In this document: piece by piece, positions 44,377 to 53,918 of the stretch
Numbering within the stretch: the stretch's first letter is position 1
Layout of the letters: each line of letters opens with the position of its first letter
Source: Prevotellaceae bacterium
GTDB taxonomy: Bacteria > Bacteroidota > Bacteroidia > Bacteroidales > Bacteroidaceae
Reading direction: 5' to 3'
Length of the DNA stretch: 56,902 nucleotides
NCBI GenBank assembly: GCA_028723455.1
Contig: JAQYEW010000028.1
Location: 1 to 56,902 of the forward strand
Notes under the pieces: model-generated
What the model saw: only the letters and a program-made list of their open reading frames with translations
What the model was told of the DNA's origin: nothing
Database searches by the model: none
Position numbers and translations under genes: made by a program

Positions 44377-44982
44377 ATGGCTAGATATACTGGACCAAAA
44401 TCAAGAATTGACCGTCGTTTCGGCGAGACCATTTTAGGCTCTGAGAAAGTTCGCGCACGCAGAAACTTCCCTCCCGGCCAGCACGGCAACAACCGTCGCC
44501 GCAAGACCTCTGAGTACGGCGTTATGTTGGCTGAGAAGCAGAAGGCAAAGTACACCTATGGCGTACTGGAGAAGCAGTTCCGCAACATGTTCGAGAAGGC
44601 AGCCCGCACCAGTGGCATCACCGGTGAGATTCTGCTTCAGAACCTCGAGAGCCGTCTTGACAACGTAGTGTTCCGTTTGGGTATCGCTCCCACTCGTCGC
44701 GCCGCCCGTCAGTTGGTTAATCACAAGCACATCACCGTTGATGGCAAGGTAGTGGGTATTGCCTCTTACAGCGTATCTCCCGGTCAGATCGTTGGTGTTC
44801 GCGAGCGCAGCAAGAGCCTGGAGGTTATTTCTGAGGCCCTGGCTGGTTTCAACCACAGCAAGTATCCTTGGATCGAGTGGGACGAGAACAGCAAGAGCGG
44901 TAAGTTCCTGCACAAGCCCGAGCGTGCCGACATCCCCGAGACCATCAAGGAGCAGTTGATTGTTGAGTTGTACTCTAAATAA
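44377..44982 (+). CDS. rpsD: 30S ribosomal protein S4
   Basis: 201 residues, primary 16S binder and often a translational repressor of the alpha operon. Begins [17 protein letters not shown], with the S4 RNA-binding domain [29 protein letters not shown] (about residues 88-117). No zinc-type CxxC near the N terminus. It overlaps nothing and ends 10 bases before rpoA. Confidence 0.97.
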   Translation: MARYTGPKSRIDRRFGETILGSEKVRARRNFPPGQHGNNRRRKTSEYGVMLAEKQKAKYTYGVLEKQFRNMFEKAARTSGITGEILLQNLESRLDNVVFRLGIAPTRRAARQLVNHKHITVDGKVVGIASYSVSPGQIVGVRERSKSLEVISEALAGFNHSKYPWIEWDENSKSGKFLHKPERADIPETIKEQLIVELYSK

Positions 44983-44992
44983 TAAGATTAAT

Positions 44993-45985
44993 ATGGCGAT
45001 ATTAGCATTTCAGAAACCTGAAAAGGTTATTATGTTGGAGGCGAACGACCATTATGGTAAGTTCGAGTTTCGCCCCCTGGAAGGTGGCTTTGGTACTACT
45101 GTAGGTAATGCTTTACGCCGTATTCTTCTCTCCTCACTGGATGGATTTGCAATCAATACTGTTGCCATCTCAGGTGTTGAGCATGAGTTTGCAACGATTC
45201 CTGGTGTTAAGGAGGATGTAACCAACATCATACTGAATTTGAAGCAAGTTCGCTTCAAGCGTTCATCAGAAGAATTCGAGGCTGAAAAAGTTAGTCTCAT
45301 GGTCGAGAACACTACGGAGTTCAAGGCCGGGGATTTGAATAAGTCTCTGAATGGTTTTGAGGTTTTGAACCCCGATTTGGTAATCTGTCATTTGGACGCC
45401 AAGGCTTCCTTCCAGATTACGTTGACCATCAACAAGGGTCGTGGCTATGTCCCCGCAGACGAGAACCGCGAGCACTGCACCGATGTTAACGTTTTGCCGA
45501 TCGACTCAATCTACACACCTATCAGAAACGTTAAGTACACAGTAGAGAACTTCCGTGTCGAGCAGAAGACCGACTATGAGAAGCTCGTACTTGAGGTAAC
45601 AACTGATGGTTCCATTCACCCGAAGGACGCGCTGAAAGAGGCTGCCAAAATCCTTATCTATCACTTCATGCTGTTCTCTGACGAGAATATCACCCTGAAG
45701 AATCAGAATGATGATTCAGCGGAGGAGTTTGACGAGGAGGTACTGCATATGCGTCAATTGTTGAAGACCAAGCTTACGGATCTGGATCTTAGCGTCCGCG
45801 CTTTGAACTGTCTGAAGGCTGCTGACGTGGAGACCCTGGGTCAGCTGGTACAGTTCAACAAGACCGACCTCTTGAAGTTCCGCAACTTCGGTAAGAAATC
45901 GCTTTCCGAGCTTGATGATTTGCTGGAGAGTCTGAATCTGTCGTTTGGAACCGACATTTCTAAGTACAAATTAGATAAAGAATAA
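44993..45985 (+). CDS. rpoA: DNA-directed RNA polymerase subunit alpha
   Basis: 330 residues from ATG 44993 ([12 protein letters not shown]); an in-frame start at 44960 lies inside rpsD and is rejected. N-terminal assembly domain has [17 protein letters not shown] near residue 35. The C-terminal DNA/activator-binding domain has [16 protein letters not shown] and [16 protein letters not shown], where the SVRALNCL arginine corresponds to R265 of E. coli. Located between S4 and L17 as usual. Confidence 0.97.
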   Translation: MAILAFQKPEKVIMLEANDHYGKFEFRPLEGGFGTTVGNALRRILLSSLDGFAINTVAISGVEHEFATIPGVKEDVTNIILNLKQVRFKRSSEEFEAEKVSLMVENTTEFKAGDLNKSLNGFEVLNPDLVICHLDAKASFQITLTINKGRGYVPADENREHCTDVNVLPIDSIYTPIRNVKYTVENFRVEQKTDYEKLVLEVTTDGSIHPKDALKEAAKILIYHFMLFSDENITLKNQNDDSAEEFDEEVLHMRQLLKTKLTDLDLSVRALNCLKAADVETLGQLVQFNKTDLLKFRNFGKKSLSELDDLLESLNLSFGTDISKYKLDKE

Positions 45986-45994
45986 TTAAAACAA

Positions 45995-46477
45995 ATGAGA
46001 CACAATAAGAAATTCAACCATTTGGGTCGTACTGCATCTCACAGAAGCGCTATGCTCTCTAACATGGCTACTTCTCTGATTATGCACAAAAGAATCACTA
46101 CGACTCTGGCTAAGGCAAAGGCGTTGAAGAAGTACGTTGAGCCCCTGATTACAAAAAGTAAGGAGGACACCACCAACTCTCGCCGTGTTGTTTTCAGCCA
46201 CTTGCAGAACAAGTATGCCGTTACAGAGCTGTTCCAGGTAATCTCTGAGAAGGTAGCTGACCGTCCCGGTGGCTACACTCGCATCATCAAGACCGGCTTC
46301 CGTGCCAACGACAATGCGCCCATGTGCTTTATCGAGCTTGTTGACTTCGACGAGAACATGGCTAAGACCGCCAAGAAGGCTAAGCGCACCCGTCGCTCGG
46401 CCAAGAAGTCCGAGGCTGCTGTTGCAGAGGTTGCCGAGGTAGTGGAGGAGACTCCCGCCGAGAACGCTGCTGAATAA
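45995..46477 (+). CDS. rplQ: 50S ribosomal protein L17 with acidic/basic C-terminal tail
   Basis: 160 residues; the core (1-120) begins [17 protein letters not shown] and includes [20 protein letters not shown], as in the family. E. coli L17 is 127 residues. The extra C-terminal 35 residues are low-complexity (Lys/Arg/Ala, then Ala/Glu/Val, ending ENAAE). Last gene of the ribosomal cluster, followed by a terminator. Confidence 0.96.
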   Translation: MRHNKKFNHLGRTASHRSAMLSNMATSLIMHKRITTTLAKAKALKKYVEPLITKSKEDTTNSRRVVFSHLQNKYAVTELFQVISEKVADRPGGYTRIIKTGFRANDNAPMCFIELVDFDENMAKTAKKAKRTRRSAKKSEAAVAEVAEVVEETPAENAAE

Positions 46478-46500
46478 TATATATCAGTACTGAATACATT

Positions 46501-46537
46501 GCCCCATTTCTGGTTTTCCGGAAATGGGGCTTTTTTT
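46501..46537 (+). terminator. Intrinsic terminator of the ribosomal protein cluster
   Basis: GCCCCATTTC (46501-46510), loop TGGTTTTCCG, GAAATGGGGC (46521-46530), then seven T residues. The stem can extend into the loop by two G-C pairs after a T-G. It is the strongest terminator in the window. Confidence 0.92.
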
Positions 46538-46592
46538 GTTTCCGTGCGTTTCTCGTTTGTCTTCTGGCGATTCTTCTGGTTTTGTTTTCAGG

Positions 46593-47228
46593 TCAGGGTC
46601 TTGCAAGAATCAGGAGCAGGATTGCGCCCCAGTGTGCCATGGCGCCAAGGAGCACGAAGATATGCCAGATGGCGTGGTAGTGTCGCCTTTCGTCATGGGC
46701 GAAGAAATAAGTTCCTCCGCTGTAGAGCAGTCCTTCGGTCAGGAGAAGTGCCAGCGTGAGCGGTGTGAGCCGTTCGATAACAGGTTTGGCAATCAGTACG
46801 CCGCTCCATCCCATCAGGAGGTAGAGCGCCAGCGATAGTCTTGGCCAGCGTCCCATGGCAAAGAGTTTGTAGAAGACGCCTGCCACTACGATGGCCCAAA
46901 GCAGGGCGAAAACCGTCCATCCAAGCCATCCGCCGATGACGGCGATGCAGATGGGCGTGTAGCTGCATGCGATCATCACGTAGATGCTGATATGGTCCAG
47001 CTTGCGCAAGGCTTGCTTTACCCGCCCCGGCCACGCCCAATGGTAGAGGGTGCTGGAGAGAAACATGAGAAACATCCCGGAGATGAAGAAGACTGTTCCC
47101 ATGGCCCACTGCCACCCTTGTTGTGCTGCGGGCCATACCATCCAAACGCAGCTGAGGGCGAAGATAGCGCCTGCGAGGTGGGTCCATGTATTTCCTTTTT
47201 CTTGTTTTTGGGGCAGTAGTCGTTTCAT
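46593..47228 (-). CDS. Hemolysin III / TrhA-family (PAQR) membrane protein
   Basis: A 211-residue seven-helix protein of the hemolysin III/YqfA/TrhA family. The zinc-site histidines are in STLYHWAW, RKLDHISIYVMIACSYTP and HAIWHIFVLLGAMAHW, as in the PAQR superfamily, whose eukaryotic members are adiponectin receptors. In bacteria its role in membrane lipid homeostasis is reported; toxin activity is doubtful. It overlaps the upstream AraC gene by 4 bases (ATGA), so both are one transcript. Confidence 0.92.
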   Translation of the reverse strand: MKRLLPQKQEKGNTWTHLAGAIFALSCVWMVWPAAQQGWQWAMGTVFFISGMFLMFLSSTLYHWAWPGRVKQALRKLDHISIYVMIACSYTPICIAVIGGWLGWTVFALLWAIVVAGVFYKLFAMGRWPRLSLALYLLMGWSGVLIAKPVIERLTPLTLALLLTEGLLYSGGTYFFAHDERRHYHAIWHIFVLLGAMAHWGAILLLILARP

Positions 47229-48088
47229 GTTTTCTTCTGTTTTTGCAGCCGATAGTCCTTGGGCGAGCAGCCTGTGTGTTGTTTGAAGTATTTTCCGAAT
47301 ACGCTTTGGTCAACGAAATTGAACTCAGCCGCAATTTCCTTTATGCTCAGATTGCTGTGTGCAAGGGCTTGCCGGACGTATGTGATGACAATCTGATTGA
47401 TCCATTGGTTGGCACTTCGTCCGCTCTCTTCTTTGACCAGTGCCGTGAAATAGCGGACGGAGAGATGCTGCGCATCGGCATAGAACTTCGCGCTGCGTTG
47501 CTTCTTGTAGTTCTTGAAAAGCAGGAGGATGAAGTTTTGGAAGAGGAGGTTGCGGGCGGACGGAGGGGTGCTGGGCTTGCTGTGATGGCTTTGGTAGCAG
47601 GTCAGTATTTCCAGAATATAGGCTTCTGTGATGCAACGAATCTGTTCCAGGACGAGGTTTCGTCGGTTTTCGTCGTTCAGGGCACTCAATTCCTCCTTTT
47701 TGCCGTTCAGGAGTGCTGCGATATGTTCAAGCCGCTGATGTTCCTCGGGGTTGGGCGAGAAGAAGGGATGTTCGGAAAGATCGATGATTTCGCTGGGTGT
47801 GATGCCTTTCATGATGTAGGGCAATACGAGGTCCAGGTTGCTTTTGGCAATCACTCCGCTGACGTTCGGACTATAGTCCAGGAGGCGGAGATAACTGGAG
47901 GGCGTGTAAAGGAAGATGTCGCCTTGTCGCAGGGTGAAGGTGCCGTTATGCACTTGAATCGTAGCCCATCCGGTTTCGCATCGGAAGAAGCCACACGTGT
48001 TTGCGTCCGTGCTTAATTGACCATACCGTTGCAGATGGTCGACCAAATAGGCAAGGTCTATCTGTTCATAGGGAAGTTGTTGTTTCAT
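47225..48088 (-). CDS. AraC-family transcriptional regulator
   Basis: A 287-residue regulator with an N-terminal cupin-like sensing domain (about 10-110, WATIQVHNGTFTLRQGDIFLY) and a C-terminal double helix-turn-helix (about 190-287; SIKEIAAEFNFVDQSVFGKYFKQHTG is the second helix pair, then SPKDYRLQ). It is divergent from the RND efflux operon and shares a 247-base control region with it, so a role as activator of that operon is likely but not proven. It also precedes the TrhA-family gene in one transcript. Confidence 0.92.
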   Translation of the reverse strand: MKQQLPYEQIDLAYLVDHLQRYGQLSTDANTCGFFRCETGWATIQVHNGTFTLRQGDIFLYTPSSYLRLLDYSPNVSGVIAKSNLDLVLPYIMKGITPSEIIDLSEHPFFSPNPEEHQRLEHIAALLNGKKEELSALNDENRRNLVLEQIRCITEAYILEILTCYQSHHSKPSTPPSARNLLFQNFILLLFKNYKKQRSAKFYADAQHLSVRYFTALVKEESGRSANQWINQIVITYVRQALAHSNLSIKEIAAEFNFVDQSVFGKYFKQHTGCSPKDYRLQKQKKT

Positions 48089-48188
48089 AGCCAGACAAAG
48101 TTAGTGTTTTTTACCGGAATAATGTCCGGCTTTTGCATAAAAGACGACAGGCAGTGTACTTTTTGACCAATTTACTGACGCTTTTTCC

Positions 48189-48220
48189 CTTGCCGTTTTC
48201 CTCCGAAGCGTGTACCTTTG
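48189..48220 (+). promoter_or_regulatory. Bacteroidetes-type promoter of the RND efflux operon
   Basis: TTG (48190-48192), a 20-base spacer and a perfect TACCTTTG (48213-48220). Transcription would start near 48227, giving a leader of about 110 bases that carries the AAAAC...GTTTT units. The 247-base gap between the AraC regulator and the first efflux gene holds this promoter and no gene. Confidence 0.65.
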
Positions 48221-48254
48221 CATTTGGTAAGAAAAACAAGTATTAGTTTTGGTC

Positions 48255-48295
48255 AAAACATCTATATGTTTTGGGAAAATTAAATATATGTTTTT
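48255..48295. repeat. Two AAAAC...GTTTT palindromic units in the efflux operon leader
   Basis: CAAAACAT-CTAT-ATGTTTTG (48254-48273) is a perfect 8+4+8 palindrome, and 48276-48295 is a second, less perfect unit (AAAATTAAATATATGTTTTT). They are 21 bases apart. A third palindrome GTTTTG-GT-CAAAAC (48246-48259) overlaps the first. Position between promoter and coding start suggests a regulatory or binding function. Confidence 0.7.
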
Positions 48296-48335
48296 TTGAA
48301 TTTAATATATATCGTAAATCAAGGACAGAAGATAG

Positions 48336-49394
48336 ATGAAAGTTTTGGGTTTTTGGGGGGCAGGCGTTATGGCCCTTTTGTTGTTTTCCGCATGTGGCGG
48401 AAAGCAGGAAGCAAAGAAGGTGGATCCTACGGTAAGGGTATCGGAGGCCGTTTTGGCCGACGAAGATGGCGTGTTGCAATATCCCGGCCGCGTGGTGAGC
48501 AGTTCGGACGCGAATCTCAGTTTCCGTGTGCCGGGCCAGTTAAAGCGTGTTTGTGTGGGCGAGGGCGACCGTGTCCGTGCGGGCCAGTTGATAGCCGAGT
48601 TGGATGATACTGATTATCGGATCCAGTTAAGCGCCACCCGGGCGGAATATGCGCAGGTTAAGGCCGATGCGGAGCGTGTCATGGCATTGTACAAGGACGG
48701 AGGCGCGACGGCCAGCAATTACGACAAGGCACGCTATGGTTTGGAGCAGATAACCGCAAAGTTGGACAATCACAAGAACCAGCTGGCTTATACCAAACTG
48801 TATGCGCCCCGTAACGGATTCATCCAGCGGAAGTTCTTCGACGCGAGCGAAACAGTAGGTGCCGGAATGCCTGTCGTGGCGTTGTTGGGCGACGGTGCTT
48901 TGGAGGTGGAGGTGAATCTGCCGGCCCAGATGTACGTCAGGCGCAGCCAGTTGCAGAAGTTTGCCTGCACGCTGGACGTACTTCCGGGCGAAGTGCTGCC
49001 TTTGCAGTTGATCAACATCTTGCCCAACGCCAATAGCAACCAACTCTACACCATGCGCCTCCGCCTGACGGATGCAACGCATAAGGTAGCTCCCGGCATG
49101 AGTGCTTGGGTGAAGATAACGGCAGCCGGCTTGCGAAGCAATCGCCTTGTGGTGCCCGAAACCGCCTTGGTACACGAGAAAGGTAAGACCTTTGTCTTTG
49201 TGTACAGCCGGGGCAGGGTAAAACGAGCAGAAATCACTGTGCACGAATTGCATACGGACGGAACGGCCATTATAACGGGCAGTCTGCAAGCGGGCAGCCA
49301 GGTGGTCAGCAGCGGTGTGCATCATATACAGGATGGCGACGAAGTGAAGCTTCTGGAGCCATTGTCATCAACTAACGTGGGAGGCTTGCTGTAA
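48336..49394 (+). CDS. RND efflux periplasmic adaptor lipoprotein (membrane fusion protein)
   Basis: A 352-residue AcrA/HlyD-type adaptor with lipoprotein signal (FSACGGK, lipidated Cys20). It holds the barrel-sandwich/lipoyl hairpin segments (YPGRVVSSSDANLSFRVPGQLKRV and GEGDRVRAGQLIAELD near 60-100; YAPRNGFIQRKFFDASETVGAG near 160), a coiled-coil hairpin between and a beta-barrel domain from 220. It should bridge the inner-membrane pump and TolC-like channel encoded next. The stop overlaps the pump start by one base. Confidence 0.92.
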   Translation: MKVLGFWGAGVMALLLFSACGGKQEAKKVDPTVRVSEAVLADEDGVLQYPGRVVSSSDANLSFRVPGQLKRVCVGEGDRVRAGQLIAELDDTDYRIQLSATRAEYAQVKADAERVMALYKDGGATASNYDKARYGLEQITAKLDNHKNQLAYTKLYAPRNGFIQRKFFDASETVGAGMPVVALLGDGALEVEVNLPAQMYVRRSQLQKFACTLDVLPGEVLPLQLINILPNANSNQLYTMRLRLTDATHKVAPGMSAWVKITAAGLRSNRLVVPETALVHEKGKTFVFVYSRGRVKRAEITVHELHTDGTAIITGSLQAGSQVVSSGVHHIQDGDEVKLLEPLSSTNVGGLL

Positions 49395-52300
49395 TGGACT
49401 TGGGAAAATGGGCGCTGAGTAACAAGCTGCTGGTATATTTTATCGTGGCTTTGCTGTTGGCTGGCGGTGCGCTGGCCTGTTATAATATGAGTAAGCTGGA
49501 GGACCCGGAAATCAAGGTCAAGATGGCCATGGTGGTTACTACCTATCCCGGAGCTTCGGCGCACCAGGTTGAGATGGAGGTTACGGATGTGCTGGAGAAG
49601 CGTATCCGTACGCTGGGCGAGGTGGACAACGTGGAGAGCTATTCCTTCAATGATTTGAGTATCATTCAGGTAGAGTTGCTTAGTACGATACCGCAAGATG
49701 AGGTGGAGCAGTGCTGGGACAACCTTCGCCGTAAGGTCTATGATGCAGCCGGCCGCTTGCCGGCGGGCGCTTCCACACCCGTTACGCGCGATGATTTCAG
49801 CGCTGTTTTTGGAATGTTTTATGCGCTTACGGGCGATGGATTGGCCGACCGCGAGATGTCTCAGTATGCGGAGCTTGTCAAGCGTGAGCTGAGCAACCTG
49901 GACGGCGTGGACCGTGTGGAACTTTACGGCGAGCAGAACGAGTGCATCAACATCCGTCTGCTTCAGGACCGCATGTCCACGTTGGGAGTGATGCCGGCCG
50001 AGGTGTTGGCCACGCTGAACGGGCAGAACAAGACCTCGTATGCGGGCTATTACGACAATGGCGACCAGCGTGTGCGCGTAACCGTTACGGATAAGTTCCG
50101 GCAGGTGGAGGATATCCGCCAGATGATTATTCAGGGACACGAGGACGACCAGTTGCGTCTCTCTGACATTGCCGATGTCCAGAAGGGGATTGAACAGCCG
50201 GTCCGCAGTGCATTGCAATACGATGGCCAGAAGGCACTTGGCATTTTGGTCTCTTGCAGCGCGAGTGCGGACGTCGTGAAGGTGGGCAAGGCCGTGAACC
50301 GGAAAATTGAGGAGTTGCGTGGGACACGCTTCCCCACGGGCGTGGAATGTCATAAAGTGTTTTTCCAGCCCGACCGTGTAACGAGTTCGTTGGGCACCTT
50401 TGTACTGAACCTCATCGAGAGCGTGGTCATTGTGGTGGCGCTGCTGATGGTGTTCATGGGTTTCAAGAGCGGTGCCATCATTGGTGCCAGCCTGGTGGTT
50501 ATCGTCTTTGGCTCCTTTTTTGTGTTGGGTCAGGTGGATGGCACGATGCAGCGCGTTTCGCTGGGTTCGTTCATCTTGGCGATGGGTATGTTGGTGGACA
50601 ATGCCATTGTGATTATTGACGGAATCCGTGGCGACTTGAAATTGGGTAAGCCGCGTGCGGAGGCGCTTACGAATATCGGGCGACAGACGGCGATGCCGCT
50701 TTTGGGTGCTACGTTGATAGCCATCCTTAGTTTCCTGCCGATCTTCATGAGTCCCGATACGGCGGGCGTATATGTGCGCGATTTGTTCATCGTTCTGGCG
50801 GTCAGCCTGCTGCTTAGTTGGGTGCTGGCGCTTACGCACGTTCCCTTGATGGCGAACCGCATGCTTCATCCCAAGGTGAAAACGGACAAGAACGGCGATG
50901 TGGTGTTGTATCAGGGCCCCTTCTATAATTTCCTGGAGCGCGTGCTGCGCGTGCTCATCCGCAATCGCAAGACCTCCTTGGTGGGTGCGCTCTCCCTTTT
51001 GGCTTTGGCCGTGCTGGGTTTCGGTCAGATGAAGCGAGGCTTCTTCCCCGATTTGGCTTACGAGCAGTGCTATATGGAATACAAGTTGCCCGAGGGCACG
51101 AACAGTACGCGTGTGCAGCGCGACCTGGACAGTATTCAGGCCTATTTGCGTGGGCGTGGCGATGTCAGGCACATTACGGCCAGTATCGGTGGCGCTCCGG
51201 GGCGTTATAACCTGGTTCGCACCATTCCCTTGCCCTCGCTCTCCTATGGCGAGCTGATCATTGATTTCGATAGTCCCGAGACTTTGGACGAAAAGATTGA
51301 GGAGGTGCAGGAGTATTTGCAAGTGCACTATCCTGATGCCTATGTGAAGGTGAAGAAGTACAATCTGATGTTCAAGAAATATCCCATCGAGCTGCAGTTC
51401 CAAGGCCCCGATCCCGAGGTGCTTCATCGTTTGGCTTCGGAGGCTCATGAGGTGATTGAACGTAGTGGTCAGGCACGCTTGATTACCACTGACTGGGAGC
51501 CTAAGGTTCCTGTCCTGAGCGTTGATTATGACCAGGCGAGTGCCCGTGCCGTGGGCATGAGCCGTGGGGATCTGAGCACTTCGCTGATGACGGCGGGCGG
51601 CGGTATTCCCGTAGGTAATTTCTACGAAGGGATTTACAGCAACCGTATCTATGTGAAGTGCGTCAACGAGCAAGGCGGAAAGATAGATAACCTTTCCGAT
51701 ATGCAGGTGTTTAGTACCATTCCTTCCGTGGCCGGGCTGCTGAGCGAGGACAATCTCCTGCGCTTGCGCATGGGCACACTCAAGAAACAAGATCTTCTGG
51801 AAGCCATCGTGGGTACGAAACCGCTGAGTCAGGTGAGCCGTGGCATCGAAGTAAAGTGGGAGGATCCCGTGGTGCCACGCTACAACGGACAGCGCATGCA
51901 GCGTGTGCAGTGCAGCCCCCTGCCAGGCGTGGAGACCGAGAAGGCGCGCGCCGCCATTGAAAAGGAGGTCATGACCCATATCAAGTTGCCTACGGGCTAC
52001 AGCATCAAGTGGCAGGGAGAGAAGGCTGCCAGCGACAACAGCATGAAGTATCTCTTTGCCAACTTCCCATTGGCGATCATCCTGATGGTCGGTGTGCTGA
52101 TCATGCTCTTCAAGGACTTGAAGAAACCTTTCATCATCTTCTGCTGCATCCCCATGCTGATGGTGGGCGTAGTGCTGACGATGGTGGTTACGGGAATGAC
52201 CTTTAATTTTGTGGCCATCGTGGGCGCCTTGGGACTGATTGGTATGGTTGTGAAGAACGGCATCGTCCTGATGGACGAGATCACGCTGCAACTCCGCCAA

Positions 52301-52525
52301 GGCGAAAAGCCCATGGAGGCACTTGTCAATAGCAGCAAGAGCCGCCTGCTGCCCGTAAGCATGGCTGCCAGTACAACGATTTTAGGTATGTTGCCCCTGC
52401 TCACGGATGCCATGTTCGGTTCTATGGCTGCCACCATCATGGGCGGCTTGTTCGTGGGTACGCTCATAACCCTGCTTTTCATCCCCGTGCTTTATGCATT
52501 GATGTTTAACGTTAAGGAAGAGTAA
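49394..52525 (+). CDS. RND efflux transporter, inner-membrane pump (AcrB/HAE1-like)
   Basis: A 1043-residue resistance-nodulation-division pump: a proton antiporter trimer that exports drugs or toxic compounds from periplasm and inner membrane. There are two repeats, each with one transmembrane helix, a large periplasmic porter loop and more helices. In the fourth helix the proton-relay motif is LVDNAIVIIDG, with D402 present and N403 where E. coli AcrB has a second Asp (D408), and D409 close by; helix 10/11 has VVKNGIVLMDE. The substitution is common in Bacteroidetes RND pumps but differs from AcrB. Substrates are not predictable. Confidence 0.94.
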   Translation: MDLGKWALSNKLLVYFIVALLLAGGALACYNMSKLEDPEIKVKMAMVVTTYPGASAHQVEMEVTDVLEKRIRTLGEVDNVESYSFNDLSIIQVELLSTIPQDEVEQCWDNLRRKVYDAAGRLPAGASTPVTRDDFSAVFGMFYALTGDGLADREMSQYAELVKRELSNLDGVDRVELYGEQNECINIRLLQDRMSTLGVMPAEVLATLNGQNKTSYAGYYDNGDQRVRVTVTDKFRQVEDIRQMIIQGHEDDQLRLSDIADVQKGIEQPVRSALQYDGQKALGILVSCSASADVVKVGKAVNRKIEELRGTRFPTGVECHKVFFQPDRVTSSLGTFVLNLIESVVIVVALLMVFMGFKSGAIIGASLVVIVFGSFFVLGQVDGTMQRVSLGSFILAMGMLVDNAIVIIDGIRGDLKLGKPRAEALTNIGRQTAMPLLGATLIAILSFLPIFMSPDTAGVYVRDLFIVLAVSLLLSWVLALTHVPLMANRMLHPKVKTDKNGDVVLYQGPFYNFLERVLRVLIRNRKTSLVGALSLLALAVLGFGQMKRGFFPDLAYEQCYMEYKLPEGTNSTRVQRDLDSIQAYLRGRGDVRHITASIGGAPGRYNLVRTIPLPSLSYGELIIDFDSPETLDEKIEEVQEYLQVHYPDAYVKVKKYNLMFKKYPIELQFQGPDPEVLHRLASEAHEVIERSGQARLITTDWEPKVPVLSVDYDQASARAVGMSRGDLSTSLMTAGGGIPVGNFYEGIYSNRIYVKCVNEQGGKIDNLSDMQVFSTIPSVAGLLSEDNLLRLRMGTLKKQDLLEAIVGTKPLSQVSRGIEVKWEDPVVPRYNGQRMQRVQCSPLPGVETEKARAAIEKEVMTHIKLPTGYSIKWQGEKAASDNSMKYLFANFPLAIILMVGVLIMLFKDLKKPFIIFCCIPMLMVGVVLTMVVTGMTFNFVAIVGALGLIGMVVKNGIVLMDEITLQLRQGEKPMEALVNSSKSRLLPVSMAASTTILGMLPLLTDAMFGSMAATIMGGLFVGTLITLLFIPVLYALMFNVKEE

Positions 52526-52535
52526 GAAAAAGAGT

Positions 52536-53918
52536 ATGAAACGCTATACCTTATTATATATTGTTGCGCTATGGATGTATGGATCTGCTGCCTTGGCGCA
52601 GACGCTGACTGTCGACAGCTGTCGTACACTGGCGCTGCAAAGCAACAAAACGAAGCAGCAGGCACGGCTGAAATCGAAGCAGGCGGAACTGACCCGTAAG
52701 AGCACGCGCGCGCTCTTTTTCCCTGATTTCTCGCTCACGGGCGGCGTGCTGTACGATAATGGAGAGGGGCATACAACAATAGATTTCCGTAGTCTGATGA
52801 CGCCGGTTGTGAGTCAGCTGGCTCCCATATTGCAGCAGATGGGTGTGCCTCTTACGCAGTTGTCTCAAATCAATCTGCCTCAGTACGACCTGAAGTACAA
52901 ACTGGGCTGGATGTATTCGGGTAATCTGATGCTTAAGCAGCCTATCTATATGGGTGGCAAGATACGTGCTGCCTACGAGATGAGTCAGGTGGGTGTGGAG
53001 ATGGCGAAGCAGAACGAACGTTTGACGGATGCCCGGATAATTGCGGAGACGGACGAAGCCTATGCCATGCTGGTGAAAAGCGAGGAACTGGTGGAGGTGG
53101 CAAGCAGTTATCTCAGGTTGCTTGAGCAGCTGGACAAGAACGTGGAGAGTGCCGTGCGCCATGGCATGCGTATGGACAATGACCGCATGAAGGTACAGGT
53201 GAAGATGAACGAGGCGAGTTTGCAGTTATTGCGTGCGCGCAATGGCGTTACGCTGGCTAGAATGAATCTCTGCCGTCTCATCGGGCGTCCCTTGAGCGGC
53301 GACCTCACGATCAGTCATGAATATCCTGTTGTCGAAGACGTAGCCTCCGCACGCATTGCGGATGTCAGCAACCGTCCCGAACTGGCTTTGCTGGAGGGAC
53401 AAGTGGCTTTGGCCCGCGGCGAGGCGAAGATTGCCCGCAGTGCGATGCTTCCTCAGGTGGCTTTGCTGGCCAAGTACGGTTATACGCAGGGCTTGGAATT
53501 GAACAATCGCACGCTGCTGGACGGATGGAATTTTGCAGGTGGCGTTACGGTAAATGTGCCTTTGTACCATTTTGGCGAGCGACAGAATAAACTGAAGGCG
53601 GCGCGCTTGAAGCAGCAGGAGGCCCGGTTGCAGCGTGATGAGAAAATGGAGCTGATGCTGCTGGAGTTGGCTCAGGCGGGAACGCATGTGGACGAGGCTG
53701 CGGCCGAGGTGGCGCTTGCGCAACGTGCCTTGGAACAGGCTGAGCGCAATATGACCCTCAGCAAGCAGCAGTATGAGGCAGGTTTCGAGACGCTGAGCGA
53801 TTATCTGGAAGCGCAGGCGCTGTGGCAGCAAGCCTATGAGCGCAAGACGGATGCGCATTTCCGTCAGTACCTTAGCGGCGTTGCTTACTTAAAGGCAGCT
53901 GGAGCTTTGGTTCCTTAG
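52536..53918 (+). CDS. TolC-family outer-membrane efflux channel
   Basis: A 460-residue outer-membrane factor with a signal peptide (AALAQ near residue 21), then two repeats of long helices and beta strands typical of TolC, with leading TLTVDSCRTLALQSNKT. It completes the three-component export system with the adaptor and pump upstream, 10 bases after the pump stop. Its last 47 bases overlap the 3' end of the convergent rlpA gene, and no terminator is visible between them. Confidence 0.92.
   Translation: MKRYTLLYIVALWMYGSAALAQTLTVDSCRTLALQSNKTKQQARLKSKQAELTRKSTRALFFPDFSLTGGVLYDNGEGHTTIDFRSLMTPVVSQLAPILQQMGVPLTQLSQINLPQYDLKYKLGWMYSGNLMLKQPIYMGGKIRAAYEMSQVGVEMAKQNERLTDARIIAETDEAYAMLVKSEELVEVASSYLRLLEQLDKNVESAVRHGMRMDNDRMKVQVKMNEASLQLLRARNGVTLARMNLCRLIGRPLSGDLTISHEYPVVEDVASARIADVSNRPELALLEGQVALARGEAKIARSAMLPQVALLAKYGYTQGLELNNRTLLDGWNFAGGVTVNVPLYHFGERQNKLKAARLKQQEARLQRDEKMELMLLELAQAGTHVDEAAAEVALAQRALEQAERNMTLSKQQYEAGFETLSDYLEAQALWQQAYERKTDAHFRQYLSGVAYLKAAGALVP

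Noticed and set aside
49322..52300. A 992-codon open frame on the minus strand under the RND pump gene
   Set aside because: It lies antisense to a clear pump gene, shows low-complexity His/Gln-rich composition and no domain, and reflects the codon bias of the plus-strand gene.
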